Shown here: positions 32,083 to 41,937 of the stretch, one piece after another
Layout of the letters: the number at the start of each line of letters is the position of its first letter
Position numbering within the stretch: position 1 is the first letter of the stretch
Origin: Dorea_A sp016295505
GTDB taxonomy: Bacteria > Bacillota > Clostridia > Lachnospirales > Lachnospiraceae
Length of the DNA stretch: 64,000 nucleotides
NCBI RefSeq assembly: GCF_039832105.1
Contig: NZ_JBDOHS010000003.1
Span: 62,001 to 126,000 of the forward strand
Direction of reading: 5' to 3'
Program-made: the position numbers and the translations under genes
Notes under the pieces: model-generated
Database searches by the model: none
What the model was told of the DNA's origin: nothing
What the model saw: the letters and a program-made list of their open reading frames with translations, nothing else

Positions 32083-32853
32083 ATGATAAAATTAGTTGCA
32101 AGCGACCTCGACGGCACCCTTCTGCAGAACGGTGCTCAGGCTCTCAATCCATCCATTTTCCCGGTCATACAGAAACTTCAGAAAAAGGGAATTCATTTTG
32201 TTGCCGCCAGCGGGCGTCAATACTGGAACCTCCGGAATCTCTTTTATAAAGTTCAGGATGATATCTCCTACATCTGTGAAGGCGGATCCATGTACGTTCA
32301 TAACGATCAGATTCACATCCCTCACATGATCGATCCTTCCATCGTCCGCAGTATTACCGAAGCCGTACACAGATACCGTGACTGCGAGCTGACCGCTTCC
32401 TGCACGGATCATATGTATATCGAAGGGCACACCCCCTCTTTCACACATCACATGTGCAACATTGTGAAAAATGACATCATGACTGTCGATGACTTGCTGT
32501 CGATTCCCGGTCCGGTCATGAAGATGGCCGTGTATAATCCACCGGAAGTCGATGCCGTATTTCAGCGATATCATGCATTATTCAGCGATGTGATCACCGT
32601 TGTACACGCAGGCAGCGGATGGGTTGATTTTATCCCGTCAGGTACAGACAAAGGCTTTGCACTCAATGCAATTCTCGAGCAAATGTCCATCTCTCCCGAT
32701 GAGTGCATGGTATTCGGCGATCAGTGGAACGATCTTCCCATGCTGAAACTCGCCGGAACCAGCTTTGCCATGGCCAATGCCGCACCCGGAATCGCAGATT
32801 ACTGTACCGGTGTAACAGACAGCGTAGAAAAAGAACTGGAGAAATTATTATAG
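32083..32853 (+). CDS. Cof-type HAD phosphatase (HAD-IIB)
   Basis: The protein has 256 residues. HAD motif I is S-D-L-D-G-T-L-L (nucleophile Asp), motif II A-A-S-G-R, motif III Lys in G-T-D-K-G-F, and motif IV F-G-D-Q-W-N-D-L. The large C2B cap marks the Cof/IIB branch that dephosphorylates sugar phosphates or flavin/PLP precursors. The start follows AGGAGG. It is the first of three plus-strand genes (with the second HAD gene and rpiB) that end at a shared terminator. Confidence 0.93.
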   Translation: MIKLVASDLDGTLLQNGAQALNPSIFPVIQKLQKKGIHFVAASGRQYWNLRNLFYKVQDDISYICEGGSMYVHNDQIHIPHMIDPSIVRSITEAVHRYRDCELTASCTDHMYIEGHTPSFTHHMCNIVKNDIMTVDDLLSIPGPVMKMAVYNPPEVDAVFQRYHALFSDVITVVHAGSGWVDFIPSGTDKGFALNAILEQMSISPDECMVFGDQWNDLPMLKLAGTSFAMANAAPGIADYCTGVTDSVEKELEKLL

Positions 32854-32866
32854 CAGGAGGTCTTTT

Positions 32867-33514
32867 ATGGACGGAATCATATTTGATATAGACGGAACCC
32901 TGTGGAATCCCACAGATGAAGTAGCAAAATCATGGAATCAGGCGATTCGGGAGTGTACAAAACTTTCCAGAACCATCACCGGAGCCCAGTTAAGGAGAGA
33001 ATTCGGAAAACCTCTGGACGTTATCATCAACGCTCTGTTTCCGGAGCTCAGCCCTACAGAACAGACACAGTTGTCAGTTCATTTATTCGATTATGAGAAC
33101 CGCTGGCTGGAAACGGCTCCCTGTCCTATCTACGAACACGTGCCGGATACCCTTGAGGCGCTGTCCAAACGCTATCCGCTGTTCATTGTAAGCAACTGTC
33201 AAAGTGGCTATATCGAGTCCTTTTTAAAGAACACCGGTTTTTCGAAATATATCACCGACTATACCTGCCATGGTGACACCGGTCTTCAGAAACAGGATAC
33301 GATCCGCCTGATCATGGATCGTAACCACCTTGCGTCCGCGGTATATGTCGGCGATACACAGGGGGATGCGGATGCCTGTCAGAAAGCAGATGTTCCCATG
33401 ATATATGTTTCTTATGGATTTGGTACTGTAAAGGAGCCATTTTTGACCATTCATCGGTTTGATGAATTATTGGAAATTGATTTTGATTCACATATTGCCA
33501 AACCAATTCCTTAA
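32867..33514 (+). CDS. HAD-IA family phosphatase (phosphoglycolate-phosphatase-like)
   Basis: The protein has 215 residues. Motif I is F-D-I-D-G-T-L-W, motif II V-S-N-C-Q, motif III includes the Lys in L-Q-K-Q-D, and motif IV is V-G-D-T-Q-G-D. The helical cap between motifs I and II marks the IA branch. The substrate is probably a small phosphate ester; family members handle phosphoglycolate or sugar phosphates. It begins 13 bases after the Cof gene and 46 bases before rpiB. Confidence 0.92.
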   Translation: MDGIIFDIDGTLWNPTDEVAKSWNQAIRECTKLSRTITGAQLRREFGKPLDVIINALFPELSPTEQTQLSVHLFDYENRWLETAPCPIYEHVPDTLEALSKRYPLFIVSNCQSGYIESFLKNTGFSKYITDYTCHGDTGLQKQDTIRLIMDRNHLASAVYVGDTQGDADACQKADVPMIYVSYGFGTVKEPFLTIHRFDELLEIDFDSHIAKPIP

Positions 33515-33560
33515 TACTATAATAAATAGGCAATACAAACAGGAAGAAGAGGTTGGTAAC

Positions 33561-34007
33561 ATGAAAATTGGAATTGGTAATGACCACGCAGGTGTAGAGC
33601 TGAAGAATGAAATTGTAGCTCATCTTCAGGAACGGGGCTGTGAAGTTGTGAACTTTGGCACGGATACACATGACCGCTGTAACTATCCGGAATACGGTGA
33701 AAAAGTGGGACGTGCAGTTGCTTCGAAAGAAGTTGATCTTGGAATTCTCATCTGCGGCACCGGTGTTGGAATCTCTCTTGCAGCCAATAAAGTAGAAGGC
33801 ATTCGGGCAGTCGTATGTTCGGAACCTTATTCCGCAAAGCTGTCAAAAGAACATAACAACACCAATGTCCTTGCCCTCGGTGCAAGAGTGGTCGGTTCTG
33901 AAATGGCCAAGATGATCGTTGACGAATGGCTGGACGCCGAGTTTATGGGCGGAAGACATCAGACTCGTGTAGACATGATTATGGCAATCGAAAAAAAGAG
34001 GGGATAA
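33561..34007 (+). CDS. rpiB: Ribose-5-phosphate isomerase B (RpiB/LacAB family)
   Basis: The enzyme converts ribose-5-phosphate to ribulose-5-phosphate. It has 148 residues from ATG 33561, matching the family. Motifs are G-N-D-H-A-G (N-terminal loop), I-C-G-T-G-V-G-I-S (catalytic Cys), and N-V-L-A-L-G-A-R-V. I rejected a longer frame starting at 33459 that overlaps the HAD gene. The stop codon lies in the loop of the terminator hairpin. It is last of the three-gene unit. Confidence 0.94.
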   Translation: MKIGIGNDHAGVELKNEIVAHLQERGCEVVNFGTDTHDRCNYPEYGEKVGRAVASKEVDLGILICGTGVGISLAANKVEGIRAVVCSEPYSAKLSKEHNNTNVLALGARVVGSEMAKMIVDEWLDAEFMGGRHQTRVDMIMAIEKKRG

Positions 34008-34020
34008 CCCCTCTTTTTTA
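33991..34020. terminator. Bidirectional terminator (rpiB / cstA)
   Basis: GAGGGG-ATAA-CCCCTC with six T on the plus side (34014-34019) and seven A before it serves both the plus-strand rpiB and the minus-strand cstA. Confidence 0.9.
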
Positions 34021-34034
34021 TTGCTCTTTATATA

Positions 34035-35768
34035 TTATGCTTCTTTTTTCTGATTCATCATGGTCTTAACACCATCTACTGCAAGTACAATTGCAAGTGC
34101 AACCAGCAGAACAGCAATCACTGCACGTACCAGACACCATGTTGTGCCTTCACCGCCTGCCATAACTCCAAGAACGTTGCTCTTGATTGTGAAGCAAAGT
34201 GATGTAATTGTTACGATCAGCATAAATGCCATCGGAATGTAGAACATCTTGTTATTCTTTCCTGCTTTTCCAAGCCATGTTGCAACTGCAAGAAGTCCAA
34301 GAGCTGCAAGCAGCTGGTTTGCTGCACCGAACAGTGGCCAGATGTTCGCATAACCTGTAATTCCAAGTCCGATTCCAAGTACAACAGTAATCAGTGTTGC
34401 CACGAATGGATTGGTCAGGACTTTCTTATATCCTGTAACGTCTTTGTATGTTTCTCCTGGTTCAAGCCAGAATTCCTGGAACATGTAACGTGCAAGACGT
34501 GTTGCTGTATCCAGAGATGTCAGACAGAATACAGATACGGTAAGTACCAGTAATGTATATGCAATCTTCTCTGTTCCGGCAAGTCCAGGAATGGAACCAA
34601 GCATCTTGGAGATACCTGTTGCAAATACTGCAGTTGGAACTACAGTTTCACCGGCAGAATAGCTGGACCAGATATAACCTACAGCACACAGAGAGATAAT
34701 AGCAAGTGCACACTCGATTAACATTCCACCGTACGCGATCGGCTGTGCATCTTTTTCACTGTTCAGCTGTTTTGCTGTTGTACCGGAACCTACCAGTGAA
34801 TGGAAACCGGAAATAGCACCACATGCGATTGTTACAAACAATGCCGGGAACATATATCCAAGAGAAGTTCCTGTCGGAGCAACTGTATCTTTAAATCCTG
34901 TAAATGCAGGAATATCCATCTGTGCTCCACCTGTTAATCCGCATCCAACGATACCAACAACTGCCACGATCATCATGAAGTAAAGTAAGAATGAACTTAA
35001 GTAATCACGCGGCTGAAGCAGGATCCATACCGGTGCAACAGATGCTGCCAGAATGTAGATACCTACGATTACCATCCATGCCTTGTTGCTTAAGTAGATC
35101 GGATGCCAGTTCATTCCAACTACCATACAGATCACAATTGCAACGACACCTATGATTGTTGATACGCCAAGTCCTGCATTTCTGCGATATACAAGAAAAC
35201 CGAATGCAATAGCGATCAGAATGAACAGAATAGAGATCATTGCTGTTGTTGCATTTGCCGCACTTGCTGCATAGTCAACTGCACCGCTTTCTGTGTATGT
35301 TGCCATAAATGTATTTGCTACGATAGAACCAAATGCTGCTACTACCAGGATCAATGTCAGATAAGAGAAGATGATAAACAGCTTCTTTGCTTTTGATCCC
35401 ATGGTATCAGCGATAACCTCACCAATAGACTGTCCTTTATGACGGATAGATGCAAACAGTGCACCAAAGTCATGAACCGCACCAAAGAAGATACCACCGA
35501 TCAGAACCCACAGAAGTACCGGAACCCATCCAAATACTGCAGCCTGAATAGGACCATTGATCGGACCTGCTCCGGCGATAGAAGAAAAGTGATGTCCCAT
35601 CAGGACCGGTGCTTTTGCAGGCACATAATCCACACCATCTTCTTCTGTGTGTGAAGGAGTCTCTCTTGACGGATCGATTCCCCACTGTTTTGCAAGCCAT
35701 TTGCCGTATGTAAGATAAGCACCGACAAGGATTGCAATACCAACTACCAATACTACAACACCATTCAT
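34035..35768 (-). CDS. cstA: CstA/BtsT-type carbon starvation protein (peptide or pyruvate transporter)
   Basis: The protein has 577 residues and around sixteen hydrophobic segments. The N-terminus carries the family hallmark G-H-H-F-S-S-I-A-G-A-G-P-I-N-G-P, and later G-S-G-T-T-A-K-Q-L. By family knowledge it takes up pyruvate or peptides during carbon limitation. The region upstream contains a small unknown gene at 35899 in the same direction, 130 bases away. Good RBS GGAGG before ATG. Confidence 0.92.
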   Translation of the reverse strand: MNGVVVLVVGIAILVGAYLTYGKWLAKQWGIDPSRETPSHTEEDGVDYVPAKAPVLMGHHFSSIAGAGPINGPIQAAVFGWVPVLLWVLIGGIFFGAVHDFGALFASIRHKGQSIGEVIADTMGSKAKKLFIIFSYLTLILVVAAFGSIVANTFMATYTESGAVDYAASAANATTAMISILFILIAIAFGFLVYRRNAGLGVSTIIGVVAIVICMVVGMNWHPIYLSNKAWMVIVGIYILAASVAPVWILLQPRDYLSSFLLYFMMIVAVVGIVGCGLTGGAQMDIPAFTGFKDTVAPTGTSLGYMFPALFVTIACGAISGFHSLVGSGTTAKQLNSEKDAQPIAYGGMLIECALAIISLCAVGYIWSSYSAGETVVPTAVFATGISKMLGSIPGLAGTEKIAYTLLVLTVSVFCLTSLDTATRLARYMFQEFWLEPGETYKDVTGYKKVLTNPFVATLITVVLGIGLGITGYANIWPLFGAANQLLAALGLLAVATWLGKAGKNNKMFYIPMAFMLIVTITSLCFTIKSNVLGVMAGGEGTTWCLVRAVIAVLLVALAIVLAVDGVKTMMNQKKEA

Positions 35769-35895
35769 AGTTAATTCCTCCTCATTTTCCTTTGTATAAT
35801 GTTATTGTATCTATACAGGAAGCGCAGAACGCATTTCCTTGTATGCTTTTTTAAAACCCGACAGTATATTCCAGCATGTACGCCAGCTCTCTCTG

Positions 35896-36420
35896 TCAGA
35901 TCAGACCAGATTTTTTATATCCCTTTACCAGGTCTTTTGCCGCCCGATTTCCAAATACTTTCTGAGTTTTCAGGTCAAACACCAGAATCCTCACTTCACT
36001 GTATCCGCGGATCGTCAGCAGATAGTTCTTTACATATCTGAACTGCTTTACCATCTTTTTCACATCATCTGACACACCGTTCTCACAGATGTAGACCGCT
36101 GTCATGTATGTATACATATGATCCTTTTTCGGGAGCTTCTCACCGCCTCTAACCAGCTGTGGTTCAATGTAAGTATCAATCTCTTTTCGGAATCTTTCTA
36201 TCTCTTCAGCCTTCAGCTCATCCGTAACACGAAAAAACACATGCTCAAAGCATTCGGCCCGCCAAAGCTCTGCCTTCTTAACGAGGACATACTTTGCACT
36301 GGTTACATTAAAGCCAGCATATGCATCGTAAATATCTCCATTAATATCGTAGTTCCGCTCTATATCAAAACTGGATCTGTAAGACACCAGTAATTTCTCC
36401 AACAGTTCTTTTCCTGTCAT
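35896..36420 (-). CDS. Conserved hypothetical cytoplasmic protein
   Basis: It has 174 residues from the ATG at 36420, chosen for GGGAGGG 6 bases upstream; an ORF extension to 36546 has no site and would run through A+T-rich sequence. It is charged (Lys/Glu/Tyr-rich), mostly alpha/beta, with no membrane segment and no motif I know. It stands 127 bases upstream of cstA in the same direction and could be cotranscribed. Confidence 0.6.
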   Translation of the reverse strand: MTGKELLEKLLVSYRSSFDIERNYDINGDIYDAYAGFNVTSAKYVLVKKAELWRAECFEHVFFRVTDELKAEEIERFRKEIDTYIEPQLVRGGEKLPKKDHMYTYMTAVYICENGVSDDVKKMVKQFRYVKNYLLTIRGYSEVRILVFDLKTQKVFGNRAAKDLVKGYKKSGLI

Positions 36421-36557
36421 AGAAAGCCCTCCCCCTTTGCCAGAGTAACGTGCTAAACTTTTTCTAAAAATCTTATAAAGTATAGCACCATAGCACCCAA
36501 AATGCAACACTTTTAGAGCACACTCTGTAATTTTTTTTAATCTCAAACTATTACATC

Positions 36558-36590
36558 AAAAAAGGCGGAGGATTAATTGTTTCCTCCGCC
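36558..36590 (-). terminator. Terminator of the uracil/xanthine permease gene
   Basis: On the minus strand GGCGGAGGA-N9-TCCTCCGCC is followed by six T (complement of 36558-36563), 27 bases after the stop. Confidence 0.85.
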
Positions 36591-36617
36591 CAACAAATGC
36601 CTTCCTCAATTATTATG

Positions 36618-37880
36618 TTATGCTTCGTCCCTGTCATTCGTCAGTTTCAATTTATCAAGAATATAGAAAATCAGACTCAGTATCATTGCGACCACGCATG
36701 CCAGCACCATTCCGGTCAGCTGAATATTTCCAAGCTTTACAGCGACTCCTGACAGTCCTGTTACAAATACGATCGAAGTCAGCATCAGATTTCTTGAACG
36801 TCCATAATCCACATTTGAATCAACCAGGATACGGATTCCGGATGCTCCGATCATACCATACAAAAGGAATGAGATTCCGCCGATTACCGGCCCCGGAATT
36901 GTCTGAATCAGCATGGAAAGCTTTCCTACAAAAGAACAGATGATGGAAAGAACTGCCGCTCCTGCAATGACACGAACACTATACACTTTTGTTACTGCCA
37001 TGACCCCGATGTTTTCCCCATAAGTCGTCGTCGGAACAGAACCGATCAGACCGGACAGCATGGTAGAAAAATTATCTCCAAATAAAGATCTGTGTAATCC
37101 CGGATCCTTTAAAAGATCGCGTCCGACAATCTTACTCGTTACCACCTGATGACCGATATGTTCAGACGCAATTACCAGCAATACCGGAAGAATCATCATA
37201 ATTGCACCAAGGTCGAATTTTGGTGTCTGGAAATTCGGAAGCGCAAACCATCCGGCTGCCGCAACCTGTGAAAAATCAAGCATACCACAGGCAAATGCTG
37301 CAATATATCCTGCAATCACCGCAATCAGGATCGGAATTACAGAAAGGAATCCACGAAACAGAATATTTCCAAATACTGCCACTCCCAGAGTTACAGCAAA
37401 TACAATTACATTCTTCATATCAATCTGTTCATCCAGAAGGCCTGCATTGCTTGCAGCCGAGCCTGACAGTTCCAGTCCGATCAGTGCAACTACCGGTCCC
37501 ATCGCCGCCGGCGGAAGAACAATATCAATCCAGTCGGTTCCACATTTATAGATAATAAAAGATAAAATACAACCGCAGAAACCTACTGCCACAAATCCGC
37601 CCAATGCGTATTCGTATCCCATCTCACTGATTACAATTCCAGCCGGTGCCAGAAACGCAAAACTGGATCCCAGATACGCCGGTGCTTTTCCTTTCGTCAC
37701 CGCAATGAATATCAGCGTTCCTACTCCATTCATAAACAACACAATTGCCGGGTTAATTCCGAAGATAAAAGGCACCAGTACGGATGCTCCAAACATCGCA
37801 AACATGTGCTGAATACTTAACGGAACGAGCAGCTTAAACGGTACTTTGTCCTCAACCTGGATAATCTTATGATCTTCCAT
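36618..37880 (-). CDS. Uracil-xanthine permease (NCS2/UraA family)
   Basis: The protein has 420 residues and 12 or more helices. Family motifs are Q-H-M-F-A-M-F-G near the start, an S-E-H-I-G-H helix, and G-S-V-P-T-T-T-Y-G-E-N-I-G with the substrate-binding Glu. It imports a nucleobase with protons. Its start is 130 bases from xylB's stop, and a long hairpin (37940-37991) lies between, so it may be independently regulated. No PyrR loop or purine riboswitch is visible. AGGAGG precedes ATG. Confidence 0.92.
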   Translation of the reverse strand: MEDHKIIQVEDKVPFKLLVPLSIQHMFAMFGASVLVPFIFGINPAIVLFMNGVGTLIFIAVTKGKAPAYLGSSFAFLAPAGIVISEMGYEYALGGFVAVGFCGCILSFIIYKCGTDWIDIVLPPAAMGPVVALIGLELSGSAASNAGLLDEQIDMKNVIVFAVTLGVAVFGNILFRGFLSVIPILIAVIAGYIAAFACGMLDFSQVAAAGWFALPNFQTPKFDLGAIMMILPVLLVIASEHIGHQVVTSKIVGRDLLKDPGLHRSLFGDNFSTMLSGLIGSVPTTTYGENIGVMAVTKVYSVRVIAGAAVLSIICSFVGKLSMLIQTIPGPVIGGISFLLYGMIGASGIRILVDSNVDYGRSRNLMLTSIVFVTGLSGVAVKLGNIQLTGMVLACVVAMILSLIFYILDKLKLTNDRDEA

Positions 37881-37939
37881 CTCATTTCCTCCTGATAATA
37901 GATTCTATTTACAACCGTTTATATTTTAACATACGAAGA

Positions 37940-37991
37940 CGTCGGTGTACAGATGGAACACACGCAAATGTGTCTCATCCATACACCGACG
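37940..37991 (-). repeat. Long imperfect hairpin between xylB and the permease gene
   Basis: CGTCGGTGTA pairs with TACACCGACG; inside are GATG/CATC and ACACA/TGTGT, loop CGCAAA. About 19 pairs in a 52-base stem-loop. The T-tract is poor, so it is either the xylB terminator or part of the permease leader. Confidence 0.6.
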
Positions 37992-38012
37992 CCATTTCAT
38001 CATAAATATTTA

Positions 38013-39470
38013 TTAAAATAATGCTTTTACTGTTGGATAGATCTTTCTGAACTTCTGGTATCTTTCTTCATATTTTGCAACAAGCTCTTCTTCCGGTTCT
38101 ACGGTATCAATCACCTTGACGATCTGAGCAGCCGCGCTTTCTACATCCGGATATTCTCCACATCCGACTGCCGCCAGCATTGCTCCTCCAAGAGCAGGGC
38201 CTTCTTCACTTTCAACCACATCCACTTTCAGATTCATAATGTTCGCAATCATCTTCTTCCACAGTGGACTCTTTGCACCTCCGCCGCAGATCTTGGTACG
38301 TTCAATCTGTATTCCAAGACTTCTTGCGACTTCCAGTGAATCACGCAGCCCGAACGCAACACCCTCCAGAACTGCCTGCGTCATATCTTCTCTCGTTGTG
38401 TCCATAGACATTCCGATAAACATTGCACGTGCATCCGGATTGTTGTGTGGTGATCGCTCACCCATCAGATAAGGAAGATAGAACACATTGTTCTCTCCAA
38501 GCCTGGTGATACCTGCCTGCTCAGCAGCAAAATCCTTTGTTTTCAGGATCTCTTCATTCCACCATTTATTACAGGATGCGGCACTCAGCATACATCCCAT
38601 CAGATGATAATTGCCATCTGCATGTGCAAAAGAATGCAGCGCATTGTTCTCATCTACCCCGAACTTTTTACTGGAGATAAAGATGGTTCCGGATGTTCCA
38701 AGAGAAATGTTGCACATTCCATCCCCTACTGTTCCGGTTCCTACGGCAGCTGCCGCATTATCGCCTGCTCCGGCAATGATCTTCACTTCCGGTGACAGTC
38801 CAAGTTCTTCCGCAATCTCCGGTCTCAGAGTACCTACTACCTCGTAGCTCTCGTATAATTTCGGAAGCATGTCCTCTGTAATTCCACAGATGTCCATCAT
38901 CTCTTTTGACCAGCAGCGGTTCTTCACATCCATGAGAAGCATACCTGACGCATCAGATACATCTGTACAGAAGGATCCGGACAGACGATATGCAAGATAA
39001 TCCTTTGGAAGCATAATCTTTACGATCTTTGCAAAATTTTCAGGTTCATGTTTCTTCATCCAGAGAATCTTCGGAGCTGTAAACCCGGCAAATGCAATAT
39101 TTGCTGTGTATTCAGACAGTTTTTCTTTTCCGATTACTTCATTCAGGTAGTTCGTCTCTTCTCCTGTTCTTCCGTCATTCCACAGGATTGCCGGACGGAT
39201 CACCTGATCCTCTGCATCCAGCGCAACCAGACCATGCATCTGTCCTCCGAAACTGATACCTGCCACCTGTGACTTGTCACACTCAGCAGTTAGTTCTTTG
39301 ATTCCTTCCATAGACTGAGCAAACCAGTCTTCCGGTTTCTGTTCCGACCAGCCCGGATGTGGGAAAAACAGTGGATATTCTTTTGATACGATTTTCTGAA
39401 TTTTTCCTGTTTCATCCATCATAAGAAGTTTCACTGCGGATGTCCCAAGATCTACACCTATATATAACAT
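38013..39470 (-). CDS. xylB: FGGY sugar kinase (xylulokinase type)
   Basis: The protein has 485 residues. The N-terminus has G-V-D-L-G-T-S (phosphate loop) and the C-terminal half has G-G-G-A-K-S (adenosine site), with the XylB-type N-N-P-D-A-R and E-G-V-A-F-G-L-R segments. It phosphorylates a ketopentose such as xylulose with ATP; the true substrate depends on the isomerase next to it. It lies 25 bases after the isomerase-like gene, so these two share an operon. Good AGGAGG before ATG. Confidence 0.88.
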   Translation of the reverse strand: MLYIGVDLGTSAVKLLMMDETGKIQKIVSKEYPLFFPHPGWSEQKPEDWFAQSMEGIKELTAECDKSQVAGISFGGQMHGLVALDAEDQVIRPAILWNDGRTGEETNYLNEVIGKEKLSEYTANIAFAGFTAPKILWMKKHEPENFAKIVKIMLPKDYLAYRLSGSFCTDVSDASGMLLMDVKNRCWSKEMMDICGITEDMLPKLYESYEVVGTLRPEIAEELGLSPEVKIIAGAGDNAAAAVGTGTVGDGMCNISLGTSGTIFISSKKFGVDENNALHSFAHADGNYHLMGCMLSAASCNKWWNEEILKTKDFAAEQAGITRLGENNVFYLPYLMGERSPHNNPDARAMFIGMSMDTTREDMTQAVLEGVAFGLRDSLEVARSLGIQIERTKICGGGAKSPLWKKMIANIMNLKVDVVESEEGPALGGAMLAAVGCGEYPDVESAAAQIVKVIDTVEPEEELVAKYEERYQKFRKIYPTVKALF

Positions 39471-39495
39471 ATGACGCCTCCTGCCTGGTTTTCTC

Positions 39496-40980
39496 TTATG
39501 CCCACGGATTCTCTGTCGGATATCTTACTCCTGCCGGCTGATTGTATCCAATCTCTTCTACCGGAACACCGATGTACTTGAATACTTCGAATAATGCCTT
39601 TCCAAAATGACCAAATGCAACTGCACCGTGATGCGGATATCCACCCTCAATCAATACATGACGATAGAATCTTCCCATCTCCGGAATTGCAAATACACCA
39701 ATTGCTCCGAAGGAACGGGTTGCAACCGGAAGTACTTCACCATGTGCGATATAAGCACGAAGCTTGCAGTCTGCGGTGCTCTGCAGACGGAAGAATGTGA
39801 TGTCTCCAGGCACGATATCGCCTTCCAGTGTTCCCTGTGTTACTTCTTCCGGCAATGCTCTTGCCATGATCATCTGATACTTCATCTCGCAGAAAGAAAG
39901 CTTGCTTGATGCAGTATTTCCACAGTGGAATCCCATAAATGTATCTTTATGTGTATATGGATATTTGCCCTCGATATCTTCTTTGAACATATCTTTCGGT
40001 ACAGAGTTATTGATATCCAGCAGGGTTACGGTATCATTACTTACTACAGTTCCGATAAACTCACTCAGTGCGCCATAGATATCTACTTCACAGGATACCG
40101 GAATTCCCTGTGCTGTAAGGCGGCTGTTTACATAACATGGAACAAAGCCAAACTGTGTCTGGAATGCCGGCCAGCACTTTCCTGCGATTGCAACATATTT
40201 ACGATATCCTCTGTGCTCTTCTACCCAGTCTTTCAGAGTCAGTTCATACTGAGCCAGTTTTGCCAGGATCTCCGGTTTCTTATTACCTGCTCCCAGTTCT
40301 TCTTCCATCTCTTTTACGATTGCAGGAATTCTCTCGTCTCCGGCATGCTTGTTGAACGCTTCAAACAGGTCAAGTTCAGAGTTCTCTTCGATCTCTACAC
40401 CGATATTGTAAAGCTGCTTGATCGGAGCATTGCAGGCAAGGAAGTTCAGCGGACGAGGTCCGAAGCTGATGATCTTCAGATCGTTCAGTCCTACGATTGC
40501 CTTTGCGATCGGAATGAATTCATGAATCATATCTGCACATTCTTCTGCATCTCCTACCGGGTATTCCGGGATATATGCTTTGATGTTACGAAGCTGAAGA
40601 TTGTAGCTTGCATTCAGCATACCGCAATATGCATCTCCACGTCCCTGGATCAGGTTGTTTCCGGTCTCTTCTGCTGCTGCAACGAACATCTTCGGTCCCT
40701 CAAAATGCTTTGCAAGCAGAGTCTCAGAGATCTCCGGTCCAAAGTTTCCAAGATATACGCACAGTGCATTACATCCTGCTTTTTTGATGTCTTCCAGTGC
40801 CTGCACCATATGGATCTCGCTTTCAACGATACAGATCGGACATTCATATACTTCCTTTGCATCGTATTTCTCGGTATATGCTTTCATCAGGTTTTCACGG
40901 CGTGTTACGGACAGACTCTCCGGAAAACAGTCACGGCTTACTGCTACAATTCCCACTTTTACTTCTGGCATGTTATTCAT
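39496..40980 (-). CDS. L-fucose/L-arabinose isomerase-superfamily protein
   Basis: The protein has 494 residues. Similarity to FucI-like isomerases is seen in the Rossmann-like first part (V-G-I-V-A-V-S-R, later C-V-Y-L-G-N-F-G-P-E) and in the C-terminal P-H-H-G-A-V-A-F-G-H region, with a conserved E-E sites pattern typical of metal-dependent aldose-ketose isomerases. The start is the ATG at 40980, 9 bases from AGGAGG; the upstream ATG at 40989 touches the AGGAGG itself. With the adjacent kinase it forms an isomerise-phosphorylate module. The exact sugar cannot be told from sequence alone. Confidence 0.75.
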   Translation of the reverse strand: MNNMPEVKVGIVAVSRDCFPESLSVTRRENLMKAYTEKYDAKEVYECPICIVESEIHMVQALEDIKKAGCNALCVYLGNFGPEISETLLAKHFEGPKMFVAAAEETGNNLIQGRGDAYCGMLNASYNLQLRNIKAYIPEYPVGDAEECADMIHEFIPIAKAIVGLNDLKIISFGPRPLNFLACNAPIKQLYNIGVEIEENSELDLFEAFNKHAGDERIPAIVKEMEEELGAGNKKPEILAKLAQYELTLKDWVEEHRGYRKYVAIAGKCWPAFQTQFGFVPCYVNSRLTAQGIPVSCEVDIYGALSEFIGTVVSNDTVTLLDINNSVPKDMFKEDIEGKYPYTHKDTFMGFHCGNTASSKLSFCEMKYQMIMARALPEEVTQGTLEGDIVPGDITFFRLQSTADCKLRAYIAHGEVLPVATRSFGAIGVFAIPEMGRFYRHVLIEGGYPHHGAVAFGHFGKALFEVFKYIGVPVEEIGYNQPAGVRYPTENPWA

Positions 40981-41085
40981 AGTTTCCATCCTCCTAAACG
41001 ATATTTATTATAATGTCATTATATCAACCATTTTCTCTGTATACCACCAAATAATTAGCCATTTTATAGCACTTTTTTGTCTTTT

Positions 41086-41937
41086 TTACAGTTCCCCCTG
41101 TTTTTTACGAAACTGACTCGGCAGCATTCCGTAGCGAGACTGAAAGACTTTTGAAAATGCTTTGCTGTTGGCAAATCCATTTATCTCTGCAATCATACCG
41201 ATTGTATATCCTGTATTCATCAGATCCTGATACGCATGGCTCAGCCGCAGATTATCCAGATATGTCTTATAATTGACCTTCGCGTATTTCTGAAACATTC
41301 TCGAAAGATACGTCGGTGAATAATGAAACTTCTCCGCTACCTGTGCTAGCGGCAATTCCTGACTGTAATTTTCCTTCATGTATTCCGTAATCTGCGAGAG
41401 CTTATTCAGTTTCCGATTGGCCTTCAGCATCTCTTCATCCACTTCCGTCTCACGGTACTTGCTGACCAGAAGATAGACCAGCATATAGAACTGGCTCTGT
41501 ACCTTGAATTCATATCCGGTCTGTCCTCCGGCATAAGTCTCATACATATCCCGGATCAGGCGCATGACTTCTTCATCCTGATTTTTAGAACTGTGTGTAA
41601 AGTAGATAAAGCGCTCATCTGTATAATATCTCTCAAAAGTGGAAAGTGGGATCTGCAATACAACCGTCATATTCTTCCTTGGAGAATGAATGGAATGTAC
41701 CTCATTGGAATTCACCAGCATGAATTCTCCCGGACTCAGCGGGTAACTTGCCTCATTCAGGAAGAATTCCAGTTCTCCTTCAAACAGGGCAAATATCTCC
41801 ACAGAACGATGCCAGTGCTTATTACGGATGTAATTACCGTCCTTTCCCTCGAATAAAAACATCTTAAAGGGGATATCATTATTCGGCATGATGATCTCAT
41901 GCGTATACTCTGTTTTCTGCATTCTGTTTATATCCAT
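41086..41937 (-). CDS. AraC-family transcriptional regulator
   Basis: The protein is about 283 residues. Residues about 20-150 form a cupin-type sugar-sensing domain (H-W-H-R-S-V-E-I-F, later F-M-L-V-N-S-N-E-V-H) and the C-terminal 100 residues carry two helix-turn-helix units ending with G-F-A-N-S-K-A-F-S-K-V-F. It lies between the pfkB gene and the isomerase gene, so it most likely controls the sugar locus. The start is ambiguous: ATG 41937 or 41922, overlapping the pfkB end and hinting at translational coupling. A divergent or downstream promoter for the isomerase lies in 40990-41080. Confidence 0.88.
   Translation of the reverse strand: MDINRMQKTEYTHEIIMPNNDIPFKMFLFEGKDGNYIRNKHWHRSVEIFALFEGELEFFLNEASYPLSPGEFMLVNSNEVHSIHSPRKNMTVVLQIPLSTFERYYTDERFIYFTHSSKNQDEEVMRLIRDMYETYAGGQTGYEFKVQSQFYMLVYLLVSKYRETEVDEEMLKANRKLNKLSQITEYMKENYSQELPLAQVAEKFHYSPTYLSRMFQKYAKVNYKTYLDNLRLSHAYQDLMNTGYTIGMIAEINGFANSKAFSKVFQSRYGMLPSQFRKKQGEL

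Noticed and set aside
37881..38012. Purine riboswitch or PyrR site upstream of the nucleobase permease
   Set aside because: The conserved loop motifs of the purine riboswitch and PyrR binding loop are not present; only a long hairpin is seen.
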